A stretch of 64,000 bases of DNA from Centrapalus pauciflorus. Its lineage: Eukaryota; Streptophyta; Magnoliopsida; Asterales; Asteraceae. Positions 46,704 to 56,482 of the stretch are shown piece after piece. The notes under the pieces are model-generated. The model was not told where the DNA came from. It ran no database searches and saw only the letters and a list, made by a program, of their open reading frames with translations. Position 1 is the stretch's first letter, and every line of letters starts with the position of its first letter. Location of the stretch: positions 506,750-570,749 of the forward strand of contig JAANYP010004711.1 of assembly GCA_020465985.1 (NCBI GenBank). Direction: 5' to 3'. The position numbers and the translations under genes were made by a program.

Positions 46704-46777
<74 letters not shown>

Positions 46778-46889
46778 AATTAAATATTTCATAACTTAAT
46801 TAATTTTACAAGTCAAATAATGTAATTAAATTATATTATTGGATCCTTTACAGAAATTTTAAGGTTCAGATAAAAGCTGGGTTGTTACA
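44794..46889 (-). repeat. Gypsy-1 5' LTR
   Basis: About 2.1 kb, TGTGAAGACC to GTTGTTACA in plus orientation. Longer than its partner because of about 80 extra bp near 45235-45320 and an expanded TA run (46707-46772). TTCGAATT words at 46027-46195. Confidence 0.9.
46707..46772. repeat. (TA)n expansion inside Gypsy-1 5' LTR
   Basis: About 66 bp of TA. The same place in the sister LTR (40215-40226) has only about 12 bp. Confidence 0.9.
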
Positions 46890-46894
46890 TTTTC

Positions 46895-47215
46895 AGGGTT
46901 TTGATCTCCTTAGTGACTTTTGGGTAACTTTTTAATGTCTAACTTCATTTTGTTATTGTGAGAGTATAGTCTCAGACAGTAGTTACTGATTTACTTTTGT
47001 ATGTTTTAGTTCATTTGTGATGATGTACAAGAAATGGAGTAATTGTTTTATTAAAAAAAATGACATTTGGTCCCGGTTATTTATTTTTAGTGACTGCTGG
47101 AAATGATCGTTGTATTAATCAGTATGTGATGTTAACATTTTATTATAATTTACGTATCTATTTTAGTGACTGCTGGAAACAGATTAAAAAAGAAAAATTA
47201 TTTTTTTTTAAAAAA
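46895..47215 (+). other. CACTA-B interior, right part, non-coding
   Basis: About 320 bp continuing the CACTA-B interior after Gypsy-1. The phrase TAGTGACTGCTGGAAA occurs twice (47088 and 47165), a small direct repeat. No coding capacity. Confidence 0.6.
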
Positions 47216-47217
47216 AT

Positions 47218-47457
47218 GTAAGATTTAACCCCGGTTCTTTATTAATAAACCGGGGTCTATGTTACTTAATATTACAAAACTGAAGACATTCAACACCGGT
47301 TTATTAATATAGAACCGGGGTCAAAAACGTTTTTAACCCCGGTTATAAAACCAGGGTCCATGACATGTATCAACAACCCCATCACCTTTAACCCCGGCTC
47401 AAACACCGGAGTCTATTTGAAAAATAACCAGGGTTAAATGGCTTTTCTCTACTAGTG
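47218..47457 (+). repeat. CACTA-B right subterminal repeats and terminus
   Basis: Four inverted units of the ACCCCGGTT...AACCGGGGT type at about 47230, 47297, 47337 and 47391, then the terminus ACTAGTG at 47457. Confidence 0.8.
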
Positions 47458-47460
47458 TTC

Positions 47461-48246
47461 AAAAGATCTCAACGATCCAAATTGCCTGCAAAAAATCAAC
47501 ATAAACATGTTTATAATTGAATTTTTCATTTGAAACAGATCAAACAAATCAGTTATCGCACAAATCATACACCAACTGATTTTTAGTCAAAAGCCGAAAC
47601 CAACATATCTTCATTAAAGCAAATCATCAAGAATTCATCAAAAAAACACACACTGTGAAAAAGTTTCTGAAATTTAATGATTTTTCACTCAATTCTTGGA
47701 ATTAAAATCTGAAAATTTAGGACAACAAACATGTTATATACATGCACAACATATTAAATTTCAGCTCAAACGGATAAACACACAATTTTCTATGATTTTC
47801 AAAGATTCAAGTCTGTTTCGGTTACAGAAACGTACTCAGCAACTTCGAAATCAAATTACCCTAAACGTATTTGGAATTAGGCTTTGAAATATTCAGGAAA
47901 TGTTTGAAATATAAACCCCAAACTCGTTCAAGTTTGTAGCCTCTAACTCCAATCCAATAAAAGATTTTAAAAAGCAAACTCAAAAACGTAACCGAGAAAT
48001 TTAGAAAATAAAAAATTCGATTCTCGCTGCTCGTGATGACTTAGAGCTTGAAATTTTTATTGAAGCTTCTTGGCATCATAGTGAACATCATATGCAAAAT
48101 TCAGCTCAAACGGACATCAGATGATTTTTCTATAATGTTTTGAAAATCACAGGTCATCTCTGTTGATTTTTTTTTTTTGTTGAAATTTTGATCTTCTAGC
48201 AAGAATTCTTGATTTTGATTCACCAGCTAGGCTTTGATACCAATCG
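47461..48246 (-). other. LARD-B interior, 5' part, non-coding
   Basis: No gag. A diverged direct repeat of about 65 bp built around TTCAGCTCAAACGGA is at 47750-47812 and 48085-48150. Confidence 0.65.
48230..48243 (-). other. LARD-B primer-binding site
   Basis: Reverse complement TTGGTATCAAAGCC, three bases inside the LTR; one change from the usual TGGTATCAGAGCC. Confidence 0.8.
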
Positions 48247-48482
48247 TGAATTCAAGAATTAGGATTCATTACATTGAACACAAATTTTGATTTGATTGAA
48301 TGATTAACTCTCAATTACACATTAGAAAATACATACACTTTACGAGAGTTCTAAAATTTATTAAGGGTAATTCCCTTGGAATTTTTTTTAATACAACTCC
48401 TAAGTAGATTTTCCTACATGACATGTTTAGTCTTTGCACTTTCACTATATTGACTTTCAGCTCTATAATTTTGTACCCAACA
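48247..48482 (-). repeat. LARD-B 5' LTR
   Basis: Plus-orientation TGAATTCAAGAATTAGG to TTTGTACCCAACA, 236 bp, colinear with 22959-23167. Confidence 0.82.
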
Positions 48483-50445
48483 ATATAATAAAATATTATA
48501 TTAAAATATTATTATTTAAAAAATATTTTTAGAAAATTCATAGATGGTTCTATTTTCTTTATTATTAAAAACTAGTTTATTAACCAGTGCTTTGCACGGC
48601 CAACTTTAGTAAATATATTTTTCATAAAAGTTATATAAACTAAAAATTATATATATTGAAATTTTTACACTTGTGATATTTAACATTTTTTATTACAATT
48701 AAATTTAAGTATAAGTTAATTAAATGTAAAAGATAGTAAATAATAACATTTTAAGTTTGTTGTTATCATGTAATTATTTAATAGTTTTTTAAATGTTGAT
48801 GTTTTAATTATATAAATATATTGCCGATAGAGTAGAAAGAAAAAAATTATGATGTGTCATCATCTCGACCGTCGAAATTCTCTCAACCTTTAATATCAAC
48901 CGTTAAAAATGCTAAGGGTGTTAAGGTCTTAAGGATGACCTTAAGGTTGAGGGTTCAATATCTATTGGGGACAAAAATATATATTTAAAAATAGGATTAG
49001 ATGTATGTGTTGTTGATGCTAATCGTTTTCATAATTTTTGATTTTCAGTTACCTAAATACAACGTTTGTTAAAATAACTTGATCTTAATATCAGCAAATA
49101 TAATATTTTATTTTTTTACTTAATGCTATAAGTTATTACATCATTAAAATGTTACAAAAAGTTTAATATTATTTTTTTTAGTTTTATATTTCAATTAACT
49201 AAATATTTTATTTTTCAGTTATATCACAAAAATTAAATATTACTCTATAGTAACTTATGTTTCTGGTAGGGTCATGTTTGAAATTTAAATATTTTTTTGA
49301 ATTAAATAATTAATTTTGGATATACTACTTTGACAATTATGTTGACTAATTACCAGTTATATTAGTTAAAAAATCAATGTATTGCATAAACGATTTTAAA
49401 ACAACTTATGATGATTAAACATCTTAATTAATTATTTTATCATTAATATATTAAATATTGAGTATTTGTTTTAACTAAATCAACGATATAGTTTATTGTT
49501 TTGTGTTATTAATATTATTACTTCAATAATGTCAAATAATTATAAATGAAAAAAATCATAACAATAAGAAATTCATCTTTAACATTATATCAATAAGCAA
49601 TAAAATTCATCTATTTGTAATAACTATGACAAATTTTTATAAACAATTAAAATGTATTAAAAATAAAAATAGATGAAACCAAAATATTAATTATTAATCG
49701 TTAGTTTTAGAATAATGACTACAATTATTGATTTTTTTTAATTTTTTTTAAATATAATTAGATCTTTACACCATGATAAATGCAATATATACGCAATGAT
49801 CAAAATAATCATTTAGATGGTTTAATTATCAAATTTGATTAAACTAATAAATTATTACTATCTAGTGTTTTCTTTGGAGAGCAAATGTGACTGATCTCAG
49901 CCGTCGGGTCATGAGTCCATAACAAAAATAACAACAAAAAAATTATAAAGTTTTTATAAATATACAAAAATACATTATATTATTATAACTAGCTACAAAA
50001 AAATAATATAGTTTTTTAAACGGAACAACCACAGCAATGCACATTGCACAGGTAAAATAATAGTTTTAATAGATCCCTAAGAATATGAACATTTTTAAGA
50101 ATTTAAAAGTAATGTTTATATTCTAAAAATATAAATGTCAATTGGATATGAACATAGTTACGATTTTGTTCCCTCAAAGTATTTTTTACACCAACAGTTA
50201 ACACTATTGGTCCCTGTGACTAACGACCATCCATTTCTCCGTTTGTGACTAAAAAAAGCATAATTGTCATTTCTAGATCTCGTGTACATCAAAATTAATA
50301 ATCGGTTTACATTTCTCACATTTGCAATGATGATCCCTATCAGATAGTTTCTTCTACCTCGCTTCCCTCCATTTTCATTTTCTTGCTGGGAAACCCTAAA
50401 ACAAAGAAACCAAGCGGCGTTCATAATAATTACATAGGTGATCGA
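48483..50445. other. AT-rich intergenic DNA
   Basis: Nearly 2 kb of A/T-rich sequence without a credible gene. A short minus-strand open frame (50158-50424) shows no recognisable family. Confidence 0.65.
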
Positions 50446-51180
50446 TGTAACATTCGTCTTTTGGACCTGATACGTGGATTTATTTTAATGATAAATATTT
50501 AATTAATATTGGGTTGGTCCAATTATATCCCGTTTCGTGGATTGGTACGTGTCGGGATTGTGATTACGTGTCTCCGGGTTATAATTTTAGCGGATTAATT
50601 ATATATTTGGGACCGCGGGATTAAATGGGTTAAATATTGAAAAAGTGATACCGGGTTCAGGTTAATGGGTTCGGGGCCGGTTAAATAAAAGACGTACATA
50701 TATGCTTATCCTCTTCTCTCTTCCATCATTTGAAAGAAACCCCTATAGGTGTTGTGTGTGTGATTTTGTGAGCTCTGGCTGAAAGAAACCATCTCCAACT
50801 CCAGATTTGATTGTGAAATTATGGATTCAACTCCATCATCTTCTTGTGTGTGGAGTTCTTGAGATAGAAGGTAAGAATCCTTACTCTTCTCTTATGTAGT
50901 TTGAGTTAATTATTGTGAAATTGTGTAAGATAGCTCCCAAGTGGTAAGGTACCCTTATATGCTGATTTATGTGGTTAGTTGGAGCTGGAATCGAGTTGGG
51001 AGGAATTGGAACCTCCAGGGCAAACAAAAAAATCACAGGTCAGGGGTGAGTTCAGCCTCGCTATCGCGACGCAACCTACAGGGGGCCCGCGGCGCGACCC
51101 GGGCCCTGCTGGAGAATTCCAGCTTGTGGCTCATAGGGAGGTTTTGGGTTGATATTGAGTCGGGTTCCTTCGGGATTGTT
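50446..51180 (+). repeat. Partial gypsy-type LTR interrupted by Gypsy-2
   Basis: Starts TGTAACATTCG like gypsy LTRs, is promoter-like (CTTATCCTCTTCTCTCTTCC at about 50705), and contains GATAGAAG|GTAAGAATCC (donor-like, GT at 50871). It is cut at 51180, where the Gypsy-2 LTR begins. No continuation was found downstream. Confidence 0.55.
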
Positions 51181-53189
51181 TGTAACATCCTCGAATTCAA
51201 TTACTGTAATTCGGAATTAATTAGGCGGATAACTTATAATTAAGTTGAATTATGAGCAATTATTATGTATTTGGGATATTTAAAAGTTTGTTGCTATTTT
51301 AAGAAGTTACGAAGTTTGAGAATTAATAATTATTATTATGGAGTATTATGAATGATAAAAGTTAGTAATGATAAATTTAAGAATAAATCAGTATTTTATA
51401 GAACCGGTTAAGTTGAGGGGTGAAATGTGCAAAAATGATGAAAGTTGAATAAAAAGGCTAAAAGCTATTCATTTTCATTTCACTCTCTCTCTCTCTCTCT
51501 ACTTTCTCTCTCTAGAAACGCTCTCTACTTCTCTCTAGATTATCTCACAAACCGACCGGCCGATTATCGAGATTTATACGTCATCAGAAAGATCTCGAGG
51601 AGTACTACAACAATCTACGGTTGGATTCTTGATTTCATACGAATTGAGGTAAGAATCAACCCTTTTAAGTTTATATATCTCGGTTTTGAAAACATGAAAT
51701 TCGAATTTGACATTTCTTGCATGAATAAAGCCGATTTTGCTTGAGTTTTAGCTAGAATATGATCGAGTATGCATAATATAATCCAATCTAGGCTTGATAC
51801 TTAACATATTCATGATTTTAGGCTTAGAAATGAAGGATTTAAGTTGTAGATATGAACAAACTCGAAAATGTCAAGAACACAGTCGAAATGCAAGAACAAA
51901 CTTGATTTTTGAGCTAAATTCGAGTGTAAATTCGAATCTAACACTAAGGAATTCGAATTTTTAGGTCCTAAATTCGAATATGGTTCGAGTTTACCATATG
52001 GAGTTCGAGTTTAGTCCTCAAATTCGAAGGAAATTCGAATTTAACCCTTTAAATTCGAGTTTAATGCCTAAAAATTGAAAACCACTCTCTAAACTCGAAT
52101 ATTATGAATGAAACCCATAGACAATACATAAAATAACAAAAATTATTCAAAGGATAATGTTTGAACTTGAGTTGGGTTCAAACTTAGTTGTGGTTCGAAT
52201 TTGGATATGGATCCAAAATGGGGAAAAATATTGCAGAACTTGTAAAACTTGGTTTTATGGATTTAAACAATTATTGACATGATGTGTTGTTACAAATGAA
52301 TTACAAGTCCCTTGTGGTGTTGTTTAACCCACAGTGGGGTACTTTGTGATCCGGTTGAAAGCCCGAGGAGAAATAAAATTTGGAAAAAAGTTAATAACGC
52401 ACCCACTGTGAGTACCTCTGATTTTAACATGTCTGCATCTGCTTTATGTTTGCTTCGCCTGCTGAGGCATGTTGTTTCACTTTCGTTTGACACTCTACTA
52501 ACTTGCGTATATGTTGATGCACATTCATACTTGTTGCATGTCCGTTTCTTTGTTGTGCATCTTATTGATGGACCTGAGGGTCGCATCTGTACTCCGATGT
52601 TACTGTGCTATATGACCAAGAGTTGACACCTCTGTGGTCAGGATAGGCAGTAGGTCATCCCCGATCGTACGTTTGCCTCAGATGGATTATTTTTCTTATG
52701 CCGAGCGTCATCTCGAAGGAGTTGCGGCTCGGGTTTGCGTACTATGTGTACGTGTGGAGTATACGGTATGCGTTACCGGTGTTACTCGTGGGGGCATCAT
52801 AAGGATTTGTGGAATGTGTAATATCATTGGTATTCACTAAGCATTCGCTTACCCCCCAGTTGTTGACGTTTTTATAGGAAAAATGGAAAACTGCTGCTGG
52901 ACCTTCTAGCTAGGTCATCCGTTGAAGTAATTGAAGATATTTGCTACTCGCTCGGTATTTGGTTTATGTGATTATCGCTATGATATGTTTGGGATGATTG
53001 AAATAAACTTATGAGTATGTAGACTTAGATATGGTACCTTGTAGCACCGTAGGGTGTTTGACACTGTTGCGTTACTTTATTTATGTGCTTCCGCAATTAA
53101 ACTAGGTTATCAGATCATTATTGTAATTGTGTTTGTTGATTTATCCTGGGTGTTTTGTAAATGGTGGTTGTTGTGGCAAGGGTGTCACG
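51181..53189 (+). repeat. Gypsy-2 5' LTR
   Basis: TGTAACATCCTCG to GGTGTCACG (the end CA is followed by a G where A is expected). Contains a (CT)n stretch at 51481-51520 and a TTCGAATT array at 51840-52215. Confidence 0.75.
51840..52215 (+). repeat. TTCGAATT degenerate array in Gypsy-2 LTR
   Basis: About fifteen AAATTCGAATTT/GTTCGAGTTT words at irregular spacing, corresponding in position to 46027-46195 in Gypsy-1. Confidence 0.8.
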
Positions 53190-53192
53190 AGA

Positions 53193-53204
53193 TGGTATCA
53201 AAGC
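53193..53204 (+). other. Gypsy-2 primer-binding site
   Basis: TGGTATCAAAGC, Met-tRNA type with one change. Confidence 0.8.
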
Positions 53205-53407
53205 AGTAGTTTGAGATTCAAGTGTCTGTGAGGTCTTAGTCTCAAACATTAAGTGATGATATGTAGTGGTTTAAGTAATGATCTGAACTAAGATAGGTTA
53301 CAATCTAGTAATCATAGGAAAGTGAATTTCATACGGGACAACATGTGATGTAGTTAATTATGTAATGGGATCACTAAATAATTTATATATTTTATATATT
53401 TCAGAAC

Positions 53408-54190
53408 ATGTCTGGAGAAGGAATGACGCCATGAGAAACGAGAGAAATGGTGCTATCAATGATGGCAGAACAAAACCGAATGATTCAAGACCAATTTCGG
53501 GCGCGAGATGAGGCCAAAGCCAAAAGACAAGAAGACAAGAGAAAAGAAAAGAGGGAATATGAAAGGAATTATGTTGTGGATGACATAAACCTTAGGAATA
53601 AAGAGAAACGTAAAGACAAGGGCAAGGAAAAGATTGATTATGAAACCGGGATAGATGAGAATTACATGAAATATGTAATTAGATCATTCAAGGACTGGCA
53701 ACCACCCACATTCTCTGGATCTCTGAGAATTGAGGAAGCAGAAATGTGGATTACAATTATGGAACAAATCTTTAAGGAGATGAATTGTAAGGATGAGTAC
53801 AAGGTATTTTTGGCTAAGGATCAATTGATTGGACAAGCTAAGGAATGGTGGAACTGTTGGGAAAAAGAATTGGGATCCGAGTTGATTGTTTCCTTTAGTT
53901 GGGAACAATTCAAGTTGTTGTTTAGTAGGCAATATGGTGAGCCTGATATCGTACCACATGTTAATCATGTAGAAAGAGCTATTGAAAAGATTGTAAAGTC
54001 TGGAAAAGATGAACTAAATGGACTATACTTGAGGTCAAGAACAAATAAACGTGATAGAAGTAAGAGATGTTGCCATTGTAATCAATTTGAACATAAGGCT
54101 AACAAATGTCCAATGAAGGCCTATGCTTGTTATAATTGTGGAAAAGTGGGCAATTTTAGCAGAAATTGCAAATTTCGACCAAAGAATTAG
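53408..54190 (+). pseudogene. Gypsy-2 gag (one in-frame stop)
   Basis: The ATG at 53408 is in frame with the long open part from 53447, with a TGA at codon 9 (53432-53434). A charged helix (QFRARDEAKAKRQEDKRK) precedes the Retrotrans_gag domain (WQPPTFSGSLRIEEAEMWI, GQAKEWWNCWE, SWEQFKLLFSRQY). One regular CCHC knuckle (CCHCNQFEHKANKC) follows, and a second whose histidine is Asn (CYNCGKVGNFSRNC). Gag assembles particles and binds RNA. The frame ends at 54190, where pol would be expected, but nothing pol-like follows. Confidence 0.85.
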
Positions 54191-55021
54191 AAAGTAATGA
54201 TATTATATGATGGAACTATGAATGAAAGGTTCAACAAAGAGATGAGATCTCTAAGATTGTAGTTATAACTTTTGGACGTTAATCCATAGAGTTAGAAGTG
54301 TACTTTAAAGATTCCATATGTAATATTTCATCGAAGTTCTATGATGCTGAAGTTAACATGAAATCGAGTGATATAAAGTTTTATTACTAATATAAGTATA
54401 ATCCTGTTTGTGAATGAGAATATTCAAGTATATAAATAGGCAGTAGATGAATAGCGAAGATGGACTTGGAAGCTTTGAATTGGAAAAGATGTCATAGACT
54501 TCTTGGAAATTTATGAATGGGTTTAGAAGTTGTAATAAAGTTTAAGTTTGACCATGATGGGTTAAAAGAATTGGAACTAATAGTATTAGTATCATATGTG
54601 ATATGTTTGAGGGAATGATAACAACTTGTAGTGTTTATCATAAAACAAAATAGCATCAACTTGTATTAAAAGGAAACGGTAAGGTACATTGTATTGAATA
54701 TTTTAAGCTTACAAAGGTTGTGGTTGAGAACGTATGACACGAACTGTTCATGAGAATTTGATGTAGTTGAAGTCAAAGAGGCTATTTCAATATTTGAAAT
54801 ATGTAAATTTTATAACAGAAAGGAAAATAATTCAAGCATTTCTGAGAAAGCGAACGAAGGTATGAGAATAAGTGACTTGTGTTAATATTGAATGGGATTT
54901 GGAATATGAAATGTGAAGTGTAAAGTAAGAGATACATGCGAAGTATAATTGATCGGAAGAGGGATATAATACTTAATGAAATGGAGATTTGATTAAACAT
55001 AAAAAGTTTAAAGAGACTTTG
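54191..55021. other. Unassigned stretch between Gypsy-2 and Copia-3
   Basis: No recognisable frame on either strand. Probably a deleted, decayed tail of Gypsy-2. Confidence 0.5.
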
Positions 55022-55378
55022 TGTTAGATTTATTATTTCGATCCTAGGAGTTATTTTGTAATATTTATTTTCATTGTAATTTGTCTTGTATTTATTTTTA
55101 TGTATTTCATGTCTATGTAAAAGTGTAGGGGCCATTGTTGCCAAGTGTTGTAACTTAATTAAAGGAGCCTATAAAAAGGCTCCTAGGGTTACTTTTGAGA
55201 ATCACACGGTTGACCTTCAATTTGAATATTCATTACAGCCGCCACTGTTCCATCAAGAGTCTTCAAACATTCATCTTGTCTTCTTCTTTATTAAACACAT
55301 TTATTGAGCATGGTTTCTTCATGTGTTTGATGAGAAAAACGTTAAGGTGCTGAATACATTCGGGATTTCATATTTACA
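55022..55378 (+). repeat. Copia-3 5' LTR
   Basis: The end is fixed by the PBS. The start is chosen at TGTTAGATTT by similarity to the Copia-1 LTR start, so it is less certain. Confidence 0.7.
55163..55184 (+). promoter_or_regulatory. Copia-3 TATA box inside a hairpin
   Basis: AGGAGCC-TATAAAAA-GGCTCCT: a good TATA box exactly between perfect 7-bp inverted arms. Confidence 0.65.
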
Positions 55379-55380
55379 AT

Positions 55381-55393
55381 TGGTATCAGAGCT
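55381..55393 (+). other. Copia-3 primer-binding site
   Basis: TGGTATCAGAGCT, two bases after the LTR. Confidence 0.88.
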
Positions 55394-55795
55394 CAGAGGG
55401 GTGGATTTCAACTGATTACTTACGGGTTCTGCTGGGTTGTTCATGTTCTTCGAGTTCTTCAATATTCAACCGGTTAGATCTTCATTTTCCATGGTTTTTC
55501 GAGTTTCTTGTGTTATAATGGTTCTATAAACATCACATTATCATTATATACTGATTTTAAACTCATTTACTTCCATATCTTTGTTAAAATCATCAAGAAT
55601 CGACCATTTTGAAGCTTGAAAATATGGGTTTTTTAAGTGGGTTTTTCATGTGTTCATGCTAATTTTAAGTGTTTTCTAGGTTGTTTTAAATCACCAAAAG
55701 TGTTTAAAATAGTTTATAAATCATTTAGAACTGTTTTTAGGCATTAAAACTGATAAAAATCGAATTCTGTCTTTTCTGCCTTAGAAAAACGTAAA

Positions 55796-56440
55796 AACCT
55801 GCTGTATTTCGGATTACATACTGTAGCATTTCGGACCACATAGGCACCGAATTCGGACCTCACACTCATCCTAATTCGGACCACACTTAGGTGAATTTCG
55901 GACCCCCATAAGCCAATTTCGGACCATAATTCGGTCACATCCGAATTTCGGACCATCCGAAGTTCTGGAAAGGCTTTCCATTTTTCACTTATTAGGACTT
56001 GTTCTAAAATTTTTTTTTTTCAAATTCGGACCACACCATTTCGGACCATCCGAATTCGGTCCTCTGTCCCTATTTCGGAACCATCATATTTCGGCCACTT
56101 CACTGTTCATCCGAATTCGGTTCATCCGAATTCGGTCCATAGGTCCATCCGAACTTAGGTCATCCGACTTTGATTCCCCCAAGTACAACTGTTCATCCGA
56201 ATTAGGACACTCATCCGAATTAGGACCTTCATCCGGATTACTATTCATCCGAAATTGGCACATCCGAAGTCTAGTCATCCAAAATCAACCCATCCGACCC
56301 ACTATTCATCCGAAATCACTTCATCCGAATTCGATCCATCCAAATACGGTTCCTCCATCCGAATCACTGTTCATCCGAACTCAAGCATCCGAATTCAGAA
56401 CACTCTGGTTTCAGTCCAACCCATCCGTGTTCAGTTTCCA
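55796..56440 (+). repeat. ATTTCGGACC/CATCCGAATTCGG degenerate array
   Basis: More than thirty TTCGG or CATCCGAA words at roughly 10-25-bp spacing in the Copia-3 leader, between PBS and gag ATG (56483). Same location as the TTCGAG array of Copia-1. Confidence 0.85.
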
Positions 56441-56482
56441 CCTCTAAGATCTCCATATTCTTAACCAGCACCAATACTCATA

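Larger units (their letters stand above)
38379..46889 (-). mobile_element. Ty3/gypsy chromovirus Gypsy-1 (Tekay/Del-like)
   Basis: Minus-strand element with LTRs of about 2 kb (44794-46889 is the 5' LTR; 38379-40349 the 3' LTR) and exact duplication TTTTC (38374-38378, 46890-46894). PBS at 44790-44778. Gag, protease, RT, RNase H, integrase and a C-terminal chromodomain-like segment follow in gypsy order. The LTRs differ by roughly 3% in the first 260 bp, so it is older than Copia-2. Several stops and a deletion of the RT catalytic centre make it defective. Confidence 0.92.
25027..47457 (+). mobile_element. Non-autonomous CACTA transposon (CACTA-B) with two nested retrotransposons
   Basis: The left terminus CACTAGTACAAAAACA (25027) and right terminus, whose reverse complement is CACTAGTAGAGAAAAGCC (47457), are flanked by the exact 3-bp duplication TTC (25024-25026, 47458-47460). 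Subterminal CCCCGGTT/AACCGGGG repeats lie within about 200 bp of each end. Removing Copia-2 and Gypsy-1 leaves about 3.2 kb with no transposase-like frame, so it depends on another CACTA element. It is inserted in LARD-B. Strand is arbitrary. Confidence 0.88.
22959..48482 (-). mobile_element. Non-autonomous LTR retrotransposon LARD-B, host of the nested cluster
   Basis: On the minus strand the 5' LTR is at 48482-48247, the PBS at 48243-48230, the PPT AAGGGGGAGAT at 23178-23168 and the 3' LTR at 23167-22959. Without the nested CACTA cluster (25027-47457) the element is about 3.1 kb. The LTR opening TGTTGGGTACAAAATTATAG and the tract CTAAACATGTCATGTAGG match LARD-A's TGTTAGGTATTAATTATAG and CTAATCATGTAATTAGG, and the PPT is identical, so the two belong to one family. 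The target duplication is decayed (ATACG at 22954-22958, ATATA at 48483-48487; the two differences are the outcome of CpG deamination). No gag or pol. Confidence 0.8.
51649..53404 (+). other. Candidate leader intron of Gypsy-2 (LTR to gag)
   Basis: The donor GAG|GTAAGAATC at 51649 is a near-ideal plant 5' splice site. The acceptor TATATATTTCAG ends at 53404, three bases before the gag ATG (53408). The 1.76-kb interval holds the TTCGAA array, many ATGs and the PBS. Inferred. Confidence 0.5.
51181..54190 (+). mobile_element. Ty3/gypsy element Gypsy-2, truncated (LTR plus gag)
   Basis: A 2-kb LTR (51181-53189), PBS TGGTATCAAAGC (53193-53204) and gag (53408-54190). No protease, RT or integrase follows. 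The LTR shares with Gypsy-1 a CT-repeat, an AAACCGACCGGC block, TATACGTCAT and the donor-like GAG|GTAAGAATC in the same order, so it is a diverged relative of Gypsy-1. Confidence 0.8.

Noticed and set aside
50158..50424. Minus-strand 88-codon frame
   Set aside because: No start context, no recognisable domain, and surrounded by non-coding AT-rich DNA.
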